Below, piece by piece: positions 9,209-18,809 of a stretch of DNA of 64,000 nt (position 1 is the stretch's first letter; each line of letters begins with the position of its first letter). The translations under genes were made by a program, and so were the position numbers. The notes below the pieces were generated by a model, which was not told where the DNA came from, did no database searches, and saw nothing but the letters and a program-made list of their open reading frames with translations. Origin of the DNA: Pseudorasbora parva (taxonomy: Eukaryota; Chordata; Actinopteri; Cypriniformes; Gobionidae); the NCBI RefSeq assembly GCF_024679245.1, contig NC_090173.1:56635211-56699210 (forward strand), read 5' to 3'.

Positions 9209-9719
9209 TGTAATAAAGTTCATAGGAAGGAGGCGGGAAGTGGCGAACATTCAACAACTTTTATTAAATAAACAATACGAAAGTAAACCGCGGGCAGCCC
9301 CTCACGGATGACTGCCCACACACACATAACAAAACATAAATAAAACTCAACGTAAAATCCAGGCATGGTCCTCTCTCGTCCTTGACTGGTGTCGCTCGTC
9401 CTTAAATGCCTCCAAGCTCCCTCATGAGAGGACTCGAGACCGGTGTGGCTCACAGGTGATGCTCTTTCGCAATCACGTCCTCGGTCTCACTCGCTCCTCC
9501 CATGTCTCTCGCTCGTTCACCTCGCCACACACCACTTTACAGGAACGTCGACGGACAAACACTGAGGGGAAACTGAGAACTAAATACACAGGGTAAACGA
9601 GGTGATTAACAGGACACAGGTGATGGTTATAACTAATTAGACAAACAGGGGAGAAACTAGGTCACAGGGGAATAAACTCAAAACACAAAGAACACATGAG
9701 ACAGAGCATACGTGTAACA
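9209..9719 (-). mobile_element. Isolated LTR-like sequence (probable solo LTR)
   Basis: On the minus strand the segment starts TGTTACACG and ends in TTACA. It has a TTTAAGG promoter-like box in the middle and an AATAAA signal (near 9260) shortly before its end, which is LTR layout. No matching second LTR occurs in the window and no target duplication was found at its edges. The gypsy LTR at 17641 differs. It could be a solo LTR or one end of a rearranged retroelement. Confidence 0.45.
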
Positions 9720-10204
9720 CTAGTCACTTTTAGGCGAAATTCGCCGTTTTGAATCAAAACGTCATTTATTTGTAATGTAACCTTCAAATAGGCGTGTCCT
9801 CGTGCCATAATGGAACATCTAACGAGGGAGGGTGGGGGCTCAGGAGGAGGGCGTGGAAAGACAAGGGAGGAAACAGAAAGTCCAAAACAAAGGAAACCAG
9901 TCCAACAAAAAGGGGAAGTCCATGGGGGGCATGGAGGACGGGAGGATCCAATGGGGAGCCTGGAGCAGGAGCCAGATGGCACAGAGACCAGCCAGGACGA
10001 GGCCCCAGCGCAGAGTCAATGGTGGGAGGAGCCACGGAGGAGACGACTGGGAGGAGGATGATGCCCTGGGGATGACCAAAGGAGAAGCCTCTGATGGAGC
10101 CGAGGAGCCCCCGTGACGCAGATGGTCCTGGAGACCAAGAGGAATACGCAGCGACGAGCACCCGAGGTGGAACCAGGGAACCAGAGGACAGCGGCTGATC
10201 CGGT
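9720..10204 (+). other. Purine-rich non-coding stretch upstream of gypsy pol
   Basis: Strongly G/A-rich sequence (9830-10160) with short open frames in several phases, none resembling a capsid, protease or zinc knuckle. Given its position it may be a degraded gag/leader region of the downstream gypsy element or an unrelated repeat. I cannot distinguish these. Confidence 0.35.
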
Positions 10205-12848
10205 TGGCTACCAAACTATCACCCCATCGGCCATGGGACTGCGCCAGCGACCTCCAGCCTGGCTACTCTACCTAAGGACCGCATCTATCCTCTGTCCATC
10301 CCGGAACAGAAGGCCATGGAGGAGTATGTACACGAAGCGCTACAGCAAGAGTTCATCCGTCTATCGACCCTCCCCTGCCGCTTCGAGCTTTTTCTTCGTG
10401 GCCAAGAAGGACGGAGGCGTGCGACCGTGTATCGACTACAGTCACCTGAATTCTCAGACCGTCAAGTTTAGTTATCCCCTTCCTCTAGTCCCATCCGCCC
10501 TAGAACAGCTCCGTGGGGCCACCATCTTCTCCAAGCTCGATCTCAGAAGTGCCTACAACCTCATTTGCATTCGCAAGGGAGACGAGTGGAAGACAGCCTT
10601 CATCACTCCCTCAGGTCACTATGGATATCGTGTGGGCCGTATGGGCTGTCCAACTCACCCTCCGTCTTCCAAAATTACATGAATGAGGTATTTTGTGAAT
10701 TCTTAAACAAGTTTGTCATCGTCTATATCGATGATATCCTCATCTATTGTAGTGACTTGAGGGAGCATTTAGGAGCATGTCTGTCAAGTCCTGCAAAAGC
10801 TTTGAGACTATCACCTTTATCTCAAGCTCGAAGTGCGAGTTCCATGTCTCCACTGTCCAGTTTCTTGGGTACATCATAGACAACCATGGAGTCAAGATGG
10901 ACCAGAGGAAGGTGGACACCATCACCCATTGGCCACAGCCCAACACCATCAAAGAGCTGCAGCGCTTCCTGGGATTCGCCAACTTCTACCGCCGCTTCAT
11001 AAAGAATTACAGCCTGCTCAGCTCCTAACTCACCTCTCTGCTCCAAAACCGGCCCAAGTCTCTGTCCTGGACTCCATCGGCCATGGAGGCCTTCCACCAG
11101 CTGAAGAACGCCTTCCAGTCCACTCCGATGCTGGTCCATCCCAATCCTTATCTTCCGTTCATCATCGAAGTGGATGCCTTATCGACCGGGGTCGGAGCGG
11201 TTCTGTCTCAGCGGCAGGGGACACCCTCACGACTCCATCCATGCACCTTCTTCTCCAGGAAGCTATCCTCGGCGGAGCAGAACTATGACATTGGCAACCG
11301 GGAGCTCCTGGTGATCAAGCTCGCTCTGGAGGAATGGAGATACTAGAGGGAGCAGAACATCCATTTGAAGTCATCACCGATCATCGTAACCTTGAATACC
11401 TTCATGACGCCAAGAGGCTGAATCATCGTCAGGCCCGCTGGGCCCTCTTTTTCACCAGATTTAATTTCAAGGTGACGTACCGCCCAGGGAACCATAGCAA
11501 CCGGGCGGATGCCCTTTCTTGTCTCCACCAAGCCGACCCTGAGCCCGAGCACCTTGAAACCATCCTCCCTCCAGCCATGGTTGTCAGCCCGATCCAGTGG
11601 GCGCTCCACGAACAGATCCAACAGGAAAACGCCCAACAGCCTGCTCCGCCGTGAGGTCCAGAAGGGCGCCTCTATGTCCCACCTCTCCATTGCCTGCCCC
11701 TTCTGGACTTGGCTCATTCTTCACCGGGCTCTGGACACCTAGGCAGGAGAAGGACCCTCTAGCTCCTTCGTCACTGTTACTGGTGGCCCGCCATGCCTCG
11801 GGACATCTCCCGATTCGTCAAGGGATGTTCAGTCAGCGCCAATGCCAACACCTCTAGGAGACCTCCCCGAGGGCAAGCTGGTCCCTCTTCCGATCCCCGA
11901 GCGTCCATGGAGCCATCTGGTGATCGACTTCATGACCGACCTGCCATCATCCCAAGGATTCACCTGTATCCTAGTCGTAGTCGACCGATTTTCGAAGTCC
12001 TGCAAACTCATCCCCTTCAAAGGTTTACCTACCGCGTTGGAAACTGTGGAGGCACTCTTCACACAAGTCTTCCGACATTTTGGGCTTCAATAAGACATCG
12101 TTTCCGACCGAGGACCCCAATTCATCTCTAGAGCGTGGACCGCTTTCTTCCGTATCCTAGGGGTATCCATCAGCCTCTTATCAGGTTACCATCCTCAGAC
12201 TAATGGCCAGACTGAATGGAAGATCCAGCAGATCGGGAGATTCCTGAGGGTATACTGCAACCAGAATCAGGAGAGCTGGAGCCAGTATCTGCCCTGGGCC
12301 GAAAATGCCCAGAATTCACTCCAGCAGTCCACCACAAGGCTCACCCCATTCCAATGTATCCTCGGCTACCAACCACTGCTCTTCCCCTGGACGGGTGAGC
12401 CCTCGGAGGTCCCAGCGGTGGATTACTGGTTCCGCCAGAGCGAGAGGGTCTGGGACTCAGCGCACATAATATTAAGCCAAACGCAGACCCACGCCGCGAT
12501 ACCAGCCAGGCCAGAAGGTCTGGCTCTCCACGAGGGACATCCGTCTCCGGCTGTCATGCCGTAAGAGTCCCCAGTACATCAGACCGTTCATGGTAGACAG
12601 GCAGCTGAACAAAGTCACCTATCGCCTTCACCTTCCTCCCACCTACAGAATATCCCATTCATTTCATGTGTCATTATTCAAGCCCTTCACTGAACCTGTC
12701 CCTTCTTCACCCACAGATCCTGGTGATGGTGCCGTACCTCCTCCTCTTACCATCGACGAGGACTCATCAGTCTACCGGGTGAGCACCATCCTCGACTCAC
12801 GGCGACGGGGTTCCCGGATGGAATACCTGGTAAATTGGGAGGACTATG
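10205..12848 (+). pseudogene. gypsy pol: RT, RNase H, integrase, first half of chromodomain
   Basis: The protein would copy and integrate the retroelement. Visible RT pieces are [19 protein letters not shown] (about 10270), [17 protein letters not shown] (10390) and the catalytic YIDDIL (10725-10742). [13 protein letters not shown] and [14 protein letters not shown] follow. RNase H shows [18 protein letters not shown] (11160) and TDHRNLEYL (11376). Integrase shows [13 protein letters not shown] (11910) and, after a stop in place of a conserved residue, [13 protein letters not shown] (12093). At least five frameshifts or stops occur (near 10380, 10640, 11027, 11345 and 12092). The chromodomain starts [20 protein letters not shown] at 12770 and is cut at 12848. 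Confidence 0.8.
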
Positions 12849-12879
12849 CTGCCCTACAAAGCAAAAAGGCAGTAACTAC
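12849..12879 (+). repeat. Left terminal inverted repeat of the 4.6-kb transposon
   Basis: Starts CTGCCCTACAAAG and contains CAAAAAGGCAGTAACT. It pairs with 17449-17479 with mismatches at positions 13 and 30. Near-identical subterminal copies of AAAAAGGCAGTAACTAC at 13102-13118 and the reversed GCAGTTACTGT at 13044 look like additional transposase binding sites. Confidence 0.85.
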
Positions 12880-13737
12880 GCAGAGTGCAGAACTGAGAAA
12901 AATGACTTTAAAGTTATCCTGTCATCCAGCCTAAGTAGTTGTAGGTAGATTATTGGACATGTGGCTTTTTTGTTACTTTATATTAGTTTTATTTTTGTAC
13001 ATATCAATCCTCATTTTTAATTTGGTATTTTACCCCTATTTTGCAGTTACTGTATTCTTGCTTTGTATTACTTACCAAAAACGTGGCACCATGCCAAGGA
13101 AAAAGGCAGTAACTACAGATTCTCCAAGAACTATTTTGCCACAACTTGGGCTCTGGGTGTGTTAGATATATTACTGTATTTTACTGTATTTGAAATAATT
13201 GGAACCATTTGTTTTTCTGAACATGGATATACCAAACCCAAATTAATTTGACCATTTTAGGTCAATATTTTCCACCCGGAAGCTGTTCTGGTGCTGAAAC
13301 GGCTGCTTAAAGTCTCACATTGCTAAGCTGTATCAAGGCCCAAATGGGGACAATTTATTTTGAATAGGACCACATTATTATGTGTGAGTATTAGATTAAT
13401 GTGTCTCTGGGGGTGTTTCTCAATCTGTAATGTAGTATCTGCTATACCTACAAATCACATTCATGTTAAAGCATTGCAAAACAACTTTTCTTTGGAGCAA
13501 TATAGGCAAGTTAAACTCCAATTCAACAGAGCAAAACAAAATCATGTTGCCTAAGTGTTTCTAACGCTTTTTGTACTCTTATGATGATAACTAAGATAAA
13601 CAAGTTGATGATTTTATATGGTGCAGTATCTGTTTCAGTAGGTTTATAAACATAAAGTACTGAATGAAATGAATACATGGGACAGATATTTCAAATTAGT
13701 AAACATACATTTAATAATAGATTGTGTGTGTGTATAT

Positions 13738-13744
13738 ATATATA

Positions 13745-13807
<63 letters not shown>

Positions 13808-13840
13808 ATGAATGAATGAATGAATAAATAAATAAATAAT
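13738..13840. repeat. (AAAT)n microsatellite near the transposase stop
   Basis: About 23 tandem AAAT units, with a short AATG interruption at 13807-13823. It lies just downstream (minus strand) of the transposase stop codon, in the presumed 3' UTR. A (TA)n run precedes it at 13734-13744. Confidence 0.9.
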
Positions 13841-13891
13841 GATGATAATAATAATACAAATAATTGATGAACACCACATTTCATATGGTTA

Positions 13892-15736
13892 TTACTCCTC
13901 ATCCTCCAAAACATTGCTCACAGGCAGGGAATACCAGAACACCCTCCTGTTTGGTGGCATGAGGTGACAAAGATTACAGAGGATGTCTCTCTTCTTGACC
14001 TCCTCAACCCCTCTATTCTGTGGTCGCAAAAGAGTGGGCACCTTCAGCGAGAATTTCTTCATGAGGAAGTCCAATTCCATAAATTCATTCTCCGTATGGG
14101 ACAGCTTGTAAAAGAGGCTCTTGGAGCCACGCCGCACCTGTATCTCCGCCATCTCCCCAAGCTTTGGTGCTTGCGCTTTCTTGACCTTGACGGTGGAGTG
14201 GCCATCCCTCCAATCTAGCACATTGGCATTCTCCAATTTGATAACATCCACCTTCCTGGAGTTGGAGCTTGCCACAACACTCACAAAGTCCTCAAAGTCG
14301 TAGACCACACCACCTGGACGGCTCCTCATTTGCTGCTCGACACCATGGTGGAAACTGTCTGCGCTCATGAACGTGTGTCCCCTCTCAAAAAACTTTAGTG
14401 TGATGTCCTCCTGTGAAATGGTGTCACTGTTCACAAGAGTGACAAGTGAGGATAGAAGGCACCAGTTCTTATTCTGTGCACTGCAGTTGTCCACCCAGAA
14501 TATGGTGTGGCGTACATCCCGCTCCTTCTCCAATGCAGTTGTATATGCTGATGTAATTTCCGCGGCACTTCGCCCAGCCATTCCCTCGTGCCACAATACA
14601 GAGATGGTGTTTTTTTTGTTTGTTTTTTTCCCCACTGAGGCAAATGTTTCGTGGTATGCCACGATGCGACGAGTAAATACTGCTGACTTGACTCCTGGCA
14701 TCCGTGGCAGCATTATCACCTTCTGGAGGTCCACACTCCGAACTGATGTCATGTCCGGCCAGTCCCTCTCTGCATCTGCCTGGTAGCTTTGGCGGCTCTC
14801 TAGGGCAGACTGCTTATGTTTGTTCCACCTTAGGCACTCTGGGCAATCTGAGCTTTCAGTCTCCCCTGTGTGGCAGTTCACATGTTCTGCATGTTCCAAA
14901 CAGTCCTCACATTGCTCCTCCCCAAGTTTGGCAAAGCTGATTTTTTTGTCTTTTACCATCTTCCTGTATGCTTCATAGGAGCAGGCGTTTCCTTTATCCA
15001 GGTAGTCTGAATGCATCATCTTAATTGTGATGTCACTTGGCAGGTACCGTCGATTTGGGGCATGCTCCCGTCTGTAATGGCTCACACAAGGATGGAAGGA
15101 CTCAATGTGGTCATCAAGGGTCTTCACGTCTATCTTGTTGACTGCAGCCTGCCTTCCTCTCTGGTCCTTGGATGGAACCAGTGGCCTGGTGTTCGACTTC
15201 CCCATCATGGAAATAACGAGACTGTCATTTTTAGGGTGGTAGCCCAATGATGACAGGAAAAACATTTTGCAGACCTGTCTTGGCTCTCCTTTCTGGTTTT
15301 GCAGGCGGTAGATAAATGAGCGGCCACGGCGACTTTCTGGGCCGGTTGTTATTCTTTTGGTTGGCATTGGGGTAACTGAGTAAAACATCCATGATCGTCT
15401 TTCTGTGTAGGTCATCTCCCAGTACTGACTCCATATCTCCCTCCGTCTTTCCTCTGAAATATGGTCTGTACACCTTTTTCGACATTTGGCACCACATGGC
15501 TCTCTCATTGGTGGTCGACGTGATTCAACATCAGGCTGTGGCCCTGGCTGTGGCTCTGGCTGGGGCTCTGGCTGGGGCTCTGGCTGGGGCTCTTGCACTT
15601 GTTCTCCTGGGTCTCCAAGTTCCACTTCAGTCTGTGCCATCGTAGGGGTTGGGACATAATCTAGGTCTGTAATGTCATCATATAAGCTGTCCACGCTGGT
15701 GGTATCCAGGAAAGTGTCCAGGATGGTCCACTCCAT
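13892..15736 (-). CDS. Putative transposase, DNCxxQNKN family, 614 aa
   Basis: The single long ORF of the 4.6-kb transposon starts at ATG 15736 and has no internal stop. The N-terminus is acidic with a QPEP repeat (50-68). A cysteine cluster follows (C81, C85, C89, H92), then KTLDDHIESFHPCVSHYRR (205-223) and CxxC pairs (C276/C279, C298/C301) suggesting zinc binding. The C-terminal half has DLQKV (D336), LWHEG (H383/E384), WVDNCSAQNKN (D416) and ERGHTFMSADSFHHGVEQ (D460, E467). The ordered acidic residues in an RNase H-like pattern are what a DDE transposase would show. The family is widespread in insects and fish as uncharacterised proteins; I recall it as linked to Sola-type transposons, which is not verified. 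Introns upstream of 15736 cannot be excluded. Confidence 0.75.
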   Translation of the reverse strand: MEWTILDTFLDTTSVDSLYDDITDLDYVPTPTMAQTEVELGDPGEQVQEPQPEPQPEPQPEPQPGPQPDVESRRPPMREPCGAKCRKRCTDHISEERRREIWSQYWEMTYTERRSWMFYSVTPMPTKRITTGPESRRGRSFIYRLQNQKGEPRQVCKMFFLSSLGYHPKNDSLVISMMGKSNTRPLVPSKDQRGRQAAVNKIDVKTLDDHIESFHPCVSHYRREHAPNRRYLPSDITIKMMHSDYLDKGNACSYEAYRKMVKDKKISFAKLGEEQCEDCLEHAEHVNCHTGETESSDCPECLRWNKHKQSALESRQSYQADAERDWPDMTSVRSVDLQKVIMLPRMPGVKSAVFTRRIVAYHETFASVGKKTNKKNTISVLWHEGMAGRSAAEITSAYTTALEKERDVRHTIFWVDNCSAQNKNWCLLSSLVTLVNSDTISQEDITLKFFERGHTFMSADSFHHGVEQQMRSRPGGVVYDFEDFVSVVASSNSRKVDVIKLENANVLDWRDGHSTVKVKKAQAPKLGEMAEIQVRRGSKSLFYKLSHTENEFMELDFLMKKFSLKVPTLLRPQNRGVEEVKKRDILCNLCHLMPPNRRVFWYSLPVSNVLEDEE

Positions 15737-15881
15737 TGTTTCAGCGGGGGGCAGGACTTGCTGCCTCTTTGATGGAATACCTACATGTGTATCTTAAATG
15801 AAAAAGAGAGAAAATTAGTGGCATGAATGTAAATCCACATCTGTCTGTGTCTGTCTGTCTGTCTGTGTAGGCTACTGCAAC

Positions 15882-15914
<33 letters not shown>

Positions 15915-17448
15915 GTATTTATTATTAATTATTATTATATGGACCTACAGGACAACATCTTCACTCTGATCAACATATGTAGGCTATATATCGATGTCTG
16001 TATATCATAATATTTAATTGTACAGGGAATAATTTTAATAAAGTTTAATTAATTAATAAATGCCTAAATAATGACTAACACAATAATAAATTAATAATTT
16101 TTAACCCTTAATGAAAATGAAGAAAGAAAAGCCAACATACAAAAAACGCAGCCTGGCTTTATAAGTTACATTAGGTTGTAAGTTGTATTATCCTACAATA
16201 ATAGGATAAAACAGAAGCTTGCAGTAATGCAGAGGGAAACATTTTCATAGGTTAATATAATTAAGGGGAATCCAAATTAAATATATAATTTTATATTTAG
16301 AAGAACAAACCGTGCAATAAATAAATGCTTAGGAACAGGAACCAATGTGTTGAGCCTGAGCGCTAAGGGGGGTCGTAAATAACTGCCGACTCGCTCTGCA
16401 GAAGTTTGTTTTTGTTGAAAGCATGATGCTTACAGTAAAGAGAAAGGTGTCAGTTTTGCTCACAACTCACTAATTTCTTTAAACAGCGGACATAGTCTTT
16501 AAACAGCGGACATAGTCTTCAAACAGCGGACGCGAAGAGAGTGCGTTTTAAGTTGAACAGACACCTGTTGCCGTTTCTCTGTCTGTTCGTTAGTAAGATA
16601 ATTCGAAAAGTACTGTACGGATTTGGATGACATTTTCGGACAACATGGGTATTAGGACAAGGAACAGATGACTACATTTTGGTGGTGATCCGGAACACGG
16701 GACATTTGGAATTTGTAATGCTACATTGACCGCGGTTATTATGCTCTCCGAGTGCTTTTCTAGTTATTGAATATTTTTCCACCGCTGATTGGATTATAAC
16801 TTTGTGTCATGAACAACAAAATGATGACATGGCATCGGCGATGATGTGAAGTTACAGAGGATAAAGTTACAGCTAGGAGCAGGGAGGATCAGGGGGAGGT
16901 AAGCAAAGCTATTTGAAACATCGCCTGTTAATTAGCATAATGCTTTCTGAATGGACCTCTGAGAGGAAGTCCCGCCCTGGCGGCTGACAGGTGTTTATAT
17001 TGTGATAGCCTAGCCTCTAAATGTTTAATCTGTCACTGTTACTTACCATTCTCCGGGTATTTTCTTTTCAACGCCAGTTCGACCATCTTCTTTCCCCTGC
17101 TTTGTGCCATCTCAAACAAAATTTGTGGGAAGTTAGAAGGGTGAAATCGCAAATGTTAAAACCGTCTCGTGAGGATGCCGCTAAATCAGCTGTGTGTGTT
17201 CACCATGGAAACAGTAACTGCGCTGCGTAGCAACACGGTTATTTTTTGTTGGGTAAAACAAAACAAGAATACAGTAATGGATGTTACTGTACTCATGCTT
17301 TGTTTCACTAGGCCTTTTTGCAGTTACTGTACAAACGACTACCATTTTTCACCAAAACGACACACATTTGAGATAATATTTTTTGTCACATAACAAAGGA
17401 TGCCTTGAATGTCATGAAAATGATAATAACTCATTTTTGACCAAAAAT
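15737..17448. other. Non-coding interior of the 4.6-kb transposon
   Basis: AT-rich leader region upstream of the transposase. It contains (TGTC)n at 15842-15868, (ATT)n around 15883-15935 and a 20-bp tandem repeat AAACAGCGGACATAGTCTTT at 16481-16500 and 16501-16520 with a partial third copy to 16534. The tandem copies lie about 750 bases upstream of the ORF and could be protein-binding sites. No second gene is evident. Confidence 0.5.
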
Positions 17449-17479
17449 GCAGTTACTGCCTTTTTGTTTTGTAGGGCAG
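17449..17479 (-). repeat. Right terminal inverted repeat of the 4.6-kb transposon
   Basis: Reads, inverted, CTGCCCTACAAAA then CAAAAAGGCAGTAACT. Further inverted copies of the GCAGTTACTGTA word occur at 17320-17331, with weaker ones at 17270-17300, inside the right end. This mirrors the left end and supports a multi-site subterminal binding region. Confidence 0.85.
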
Positions 17480-17483
17480 TATG

Positions 17484-17704
17484 GTCCTGAGGAGCGGAGC
17501 TGGATCTCCAGGAATGATGTGCTGGACCCTAACCTTCTCACTCAGTTTCAAGACCCTGACCGACCCGCTCCTCCGGGCCGTGGTAGACCCCGTCGCTGCC
17601 CGTCCCAACCGTCAGGAGCCACCCGTGGAGGAGTGGATACTGTCACGCCCTCACAACCATTAGACACTGCCACACCCACTCGTTCCCCATCACCTGAATT
17701 CTGA
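17484..17704 (+). pseudogene. gypsy pol C-terminus: second half of chromodomain
   Basis: The frame begins [19 protein letters not shown], the C-terminal half of a gypsy chromodomain (in the intact family [11 protein letters not shown] is continuous). It then runs through a proline/arginine-rich tail and stops at 17702-17704, inside the 3' LTR. It is separated from its first half only by the 4.6-kb transposon, whose TATG duplication overlaps the Tyr-Gly codons. Chromodomains in this group are thought to guide integration to modified chromatin. Confidence 0.8.
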
Positions 17705-17984
17705 ACACCTGGGCACCAGCACCAGTAACCACTACATAAGCACTCCTCACCTTCACAACCACTGTCTGGTCTTGCACCGATCCCATCATTGACTACCTGT
17801 CCTTACTAGAAGCCATCACCTGTAACCATCTTCGTCTTCATCGTTTTCCTCGTCTTCACCATCATCGTCTTCACCTCCATCGTCTGAGTGTCACCATCCA
17901 TCTAAGTATCACCTGTGTCCGTTACCTCTGATAATAAACTTTGCACTTGCACTAATTCATCTGTGTCCTCGTCTGTGTCTGACA
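17641..17984 (+). repeat. 3' LTR of the gypsy element
   Basis: Begins TGTCACGCCC and ends TGTCTGACA, with TG...CA termini. An AATAAA signal lies at about 17934, 50 bases before the end. A purine-rich GTGGAGGAGTGG precedes it and could serve as the polypurine tract. The pol reading frame runs about 60 bases into the LTR before its stop. No matching 5' LTR is in the window, so the boundaries rest on terminal motifs only. Confidence 0.6.
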
Positions 17985-18389
17985 ACTATAGTGTCTTATT
18001 TTAACTGAATTTATTAATCAAATGTGATGCAAACATTTAATAAGATAACGCCCTGGGGTAAATATTATGAATTATAAAACTGATGAGAATATTACTTCAG
18101 AATCAATAGATTTATACCACCAAAAATCCCCCATACATTGTACAGTAAATACAATTTGCTATGTCCTCTACCTGACAGGCCCGAAGTTAATCAATATCAA
18201 ATCAAACTGTGAAATTTGTGACAATGCAACACTATAGTGTAAATGTTTTTTACTTGAAGCAAATGTTACCTTTTACCTTTATTTTCTTGTCAGAGTGCAC
18301 CAAAATGCTTTGTTTACATGTTAAAAACACAAAAATGTTCTACTGGGAGGCAATGCCCCAGATCCCGCTAAAAGTATTTAATTCTGAAA
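17985..18389. other. AT-rich spacer between gypsy LTR and DIRS element
   Basis: About 400 bases with no ORF of note and no repeat boundaries that I can recognise. It may be one of the few non-transposon stretches in the window. Confidence 0.4.
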
Positions 18390-18411
18390 AACGTCTCGGG
18401 TTATGAATATA

Positions 18412-18597
18412 ACCCATGTTCCCTGAGAGGGAACGAGACACTGCGTCATCGTAGATGACACATCGGGGAACGCCCTCGGCGTGACGCTGCTGAGTTCATA
18501 TCAAAAAAGTCCAATCTTGATTGGTGTTGCGTAATGACGTAACGAGTGACGGCATACCCGGAGGTATAAAGGGACGCCGGCACAAGCAAACGCAGCT
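18412..18597 (+). repeat. DIRS 1 left inverted terminal repeat
   Basis: Runs from GTTCCCTGAGAGGGAACG through the TGCGTCATCGTAGATGACAC palindrome to CAAGCAAACGCAGCT. It is matched in inverse by 22868-23049 nearly base for base. The outermost 20 bases (18391-18411, CGTCTCGGGTTATG) are unique to this end and reappear in the internal complementary region. Confidence 0.85.
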
Positions 18598-18639
18598 TAC
18601 TGCTATGAAGCGGGCCGCTCTGTAGATAGGCGGGGCTAC

Positions 18640-18760
18640 GAGACGCAGTGTCTCGTTCCCTCTCAGGGAACATGGGTTATATTCATAACCCGAGACGTTC
18701 CCTTTATCGAGGGAACTCGCACTGCGTCATCGTAGATGACACATCGGGGAACGAGTACCC
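18640..18760. repeat. DIRS 1 internal complementary region
   Basis: Contains the inverse of the left end (AACATGGGTTATATTCATAA, CCGAGACG) fused directly to the inverse of the right end (TTCCCTTTATCGAGGGAACT, CGCACTGCGTCATCG). In the DIRS model this region templates the joining of the two cDNA ends into a circle. It lies immediately downstream of the recombinase stop codon at 18810. Confidence 0.85.
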
Positions 18761-18809
18761 ACTAGTCCTCGCCTATCTTGCACCCCATGACATGAACCGG
18801 AGTGCATAA

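Larger units (their letters stand above)
12849..17479 (-). mobile_element. 4.6-kb DNA transposon with 31-bp TIRs and TATG duplication (Sola-like candidate)
   Basis: Both ends start CTGCCCTACAAA and the inverted repeats match over 31 bp with two mismatches. TATG flanks the element exactly (12845-12848 and 17480-17483), and excising it with one TATG restores the gypsy chromodomain codons. It carries one long minus-strand ORF of the DNCxxQNKN family. A 4-bp duplication plus that putative transposase suggests the Sola superfamily, but I cannot confirm this without a search. Copies of the AAAGGCAGTAACT word recur inside both ends. Confidence 0.8.
10205..17984 (+). mobile_element. Ty3/gypsy chromodomain retrotransposon, broken and interrupted
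   Basis: Pol domains follow in gypsy order: RT, RNase H, integrase and a C-terminal chromodomain, then a 3' LTR at 17641-17984. The chromodomain is split by a 4.6-kb DNA transposon at 12849-17479; removing it restores a continuous chromodomain frame. No 5' LTR or convincing gag was found on the left, so the copy is truncated there. Several frameshifts and stops in pol show that it is inactive. Confidence 0.8.

Noticed and set aside
9784..10214. Overlapping open frames of 80-125 aa on both strands
   Set aside because: They come from biased purine-rich sequence; several phases are open at once and none shows a known motif.
15539..15600. Independent gene from the GCTCTGGCTGGGG repeat region
   Set aside because: It is the QPEP-repeat part of the transposase read on the other strand.
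13892..15736. Host-domesticated gene
   Set aside because: The ORF lies inside a unit with intact TIRs and target duplication, so a transposase role is simpler.
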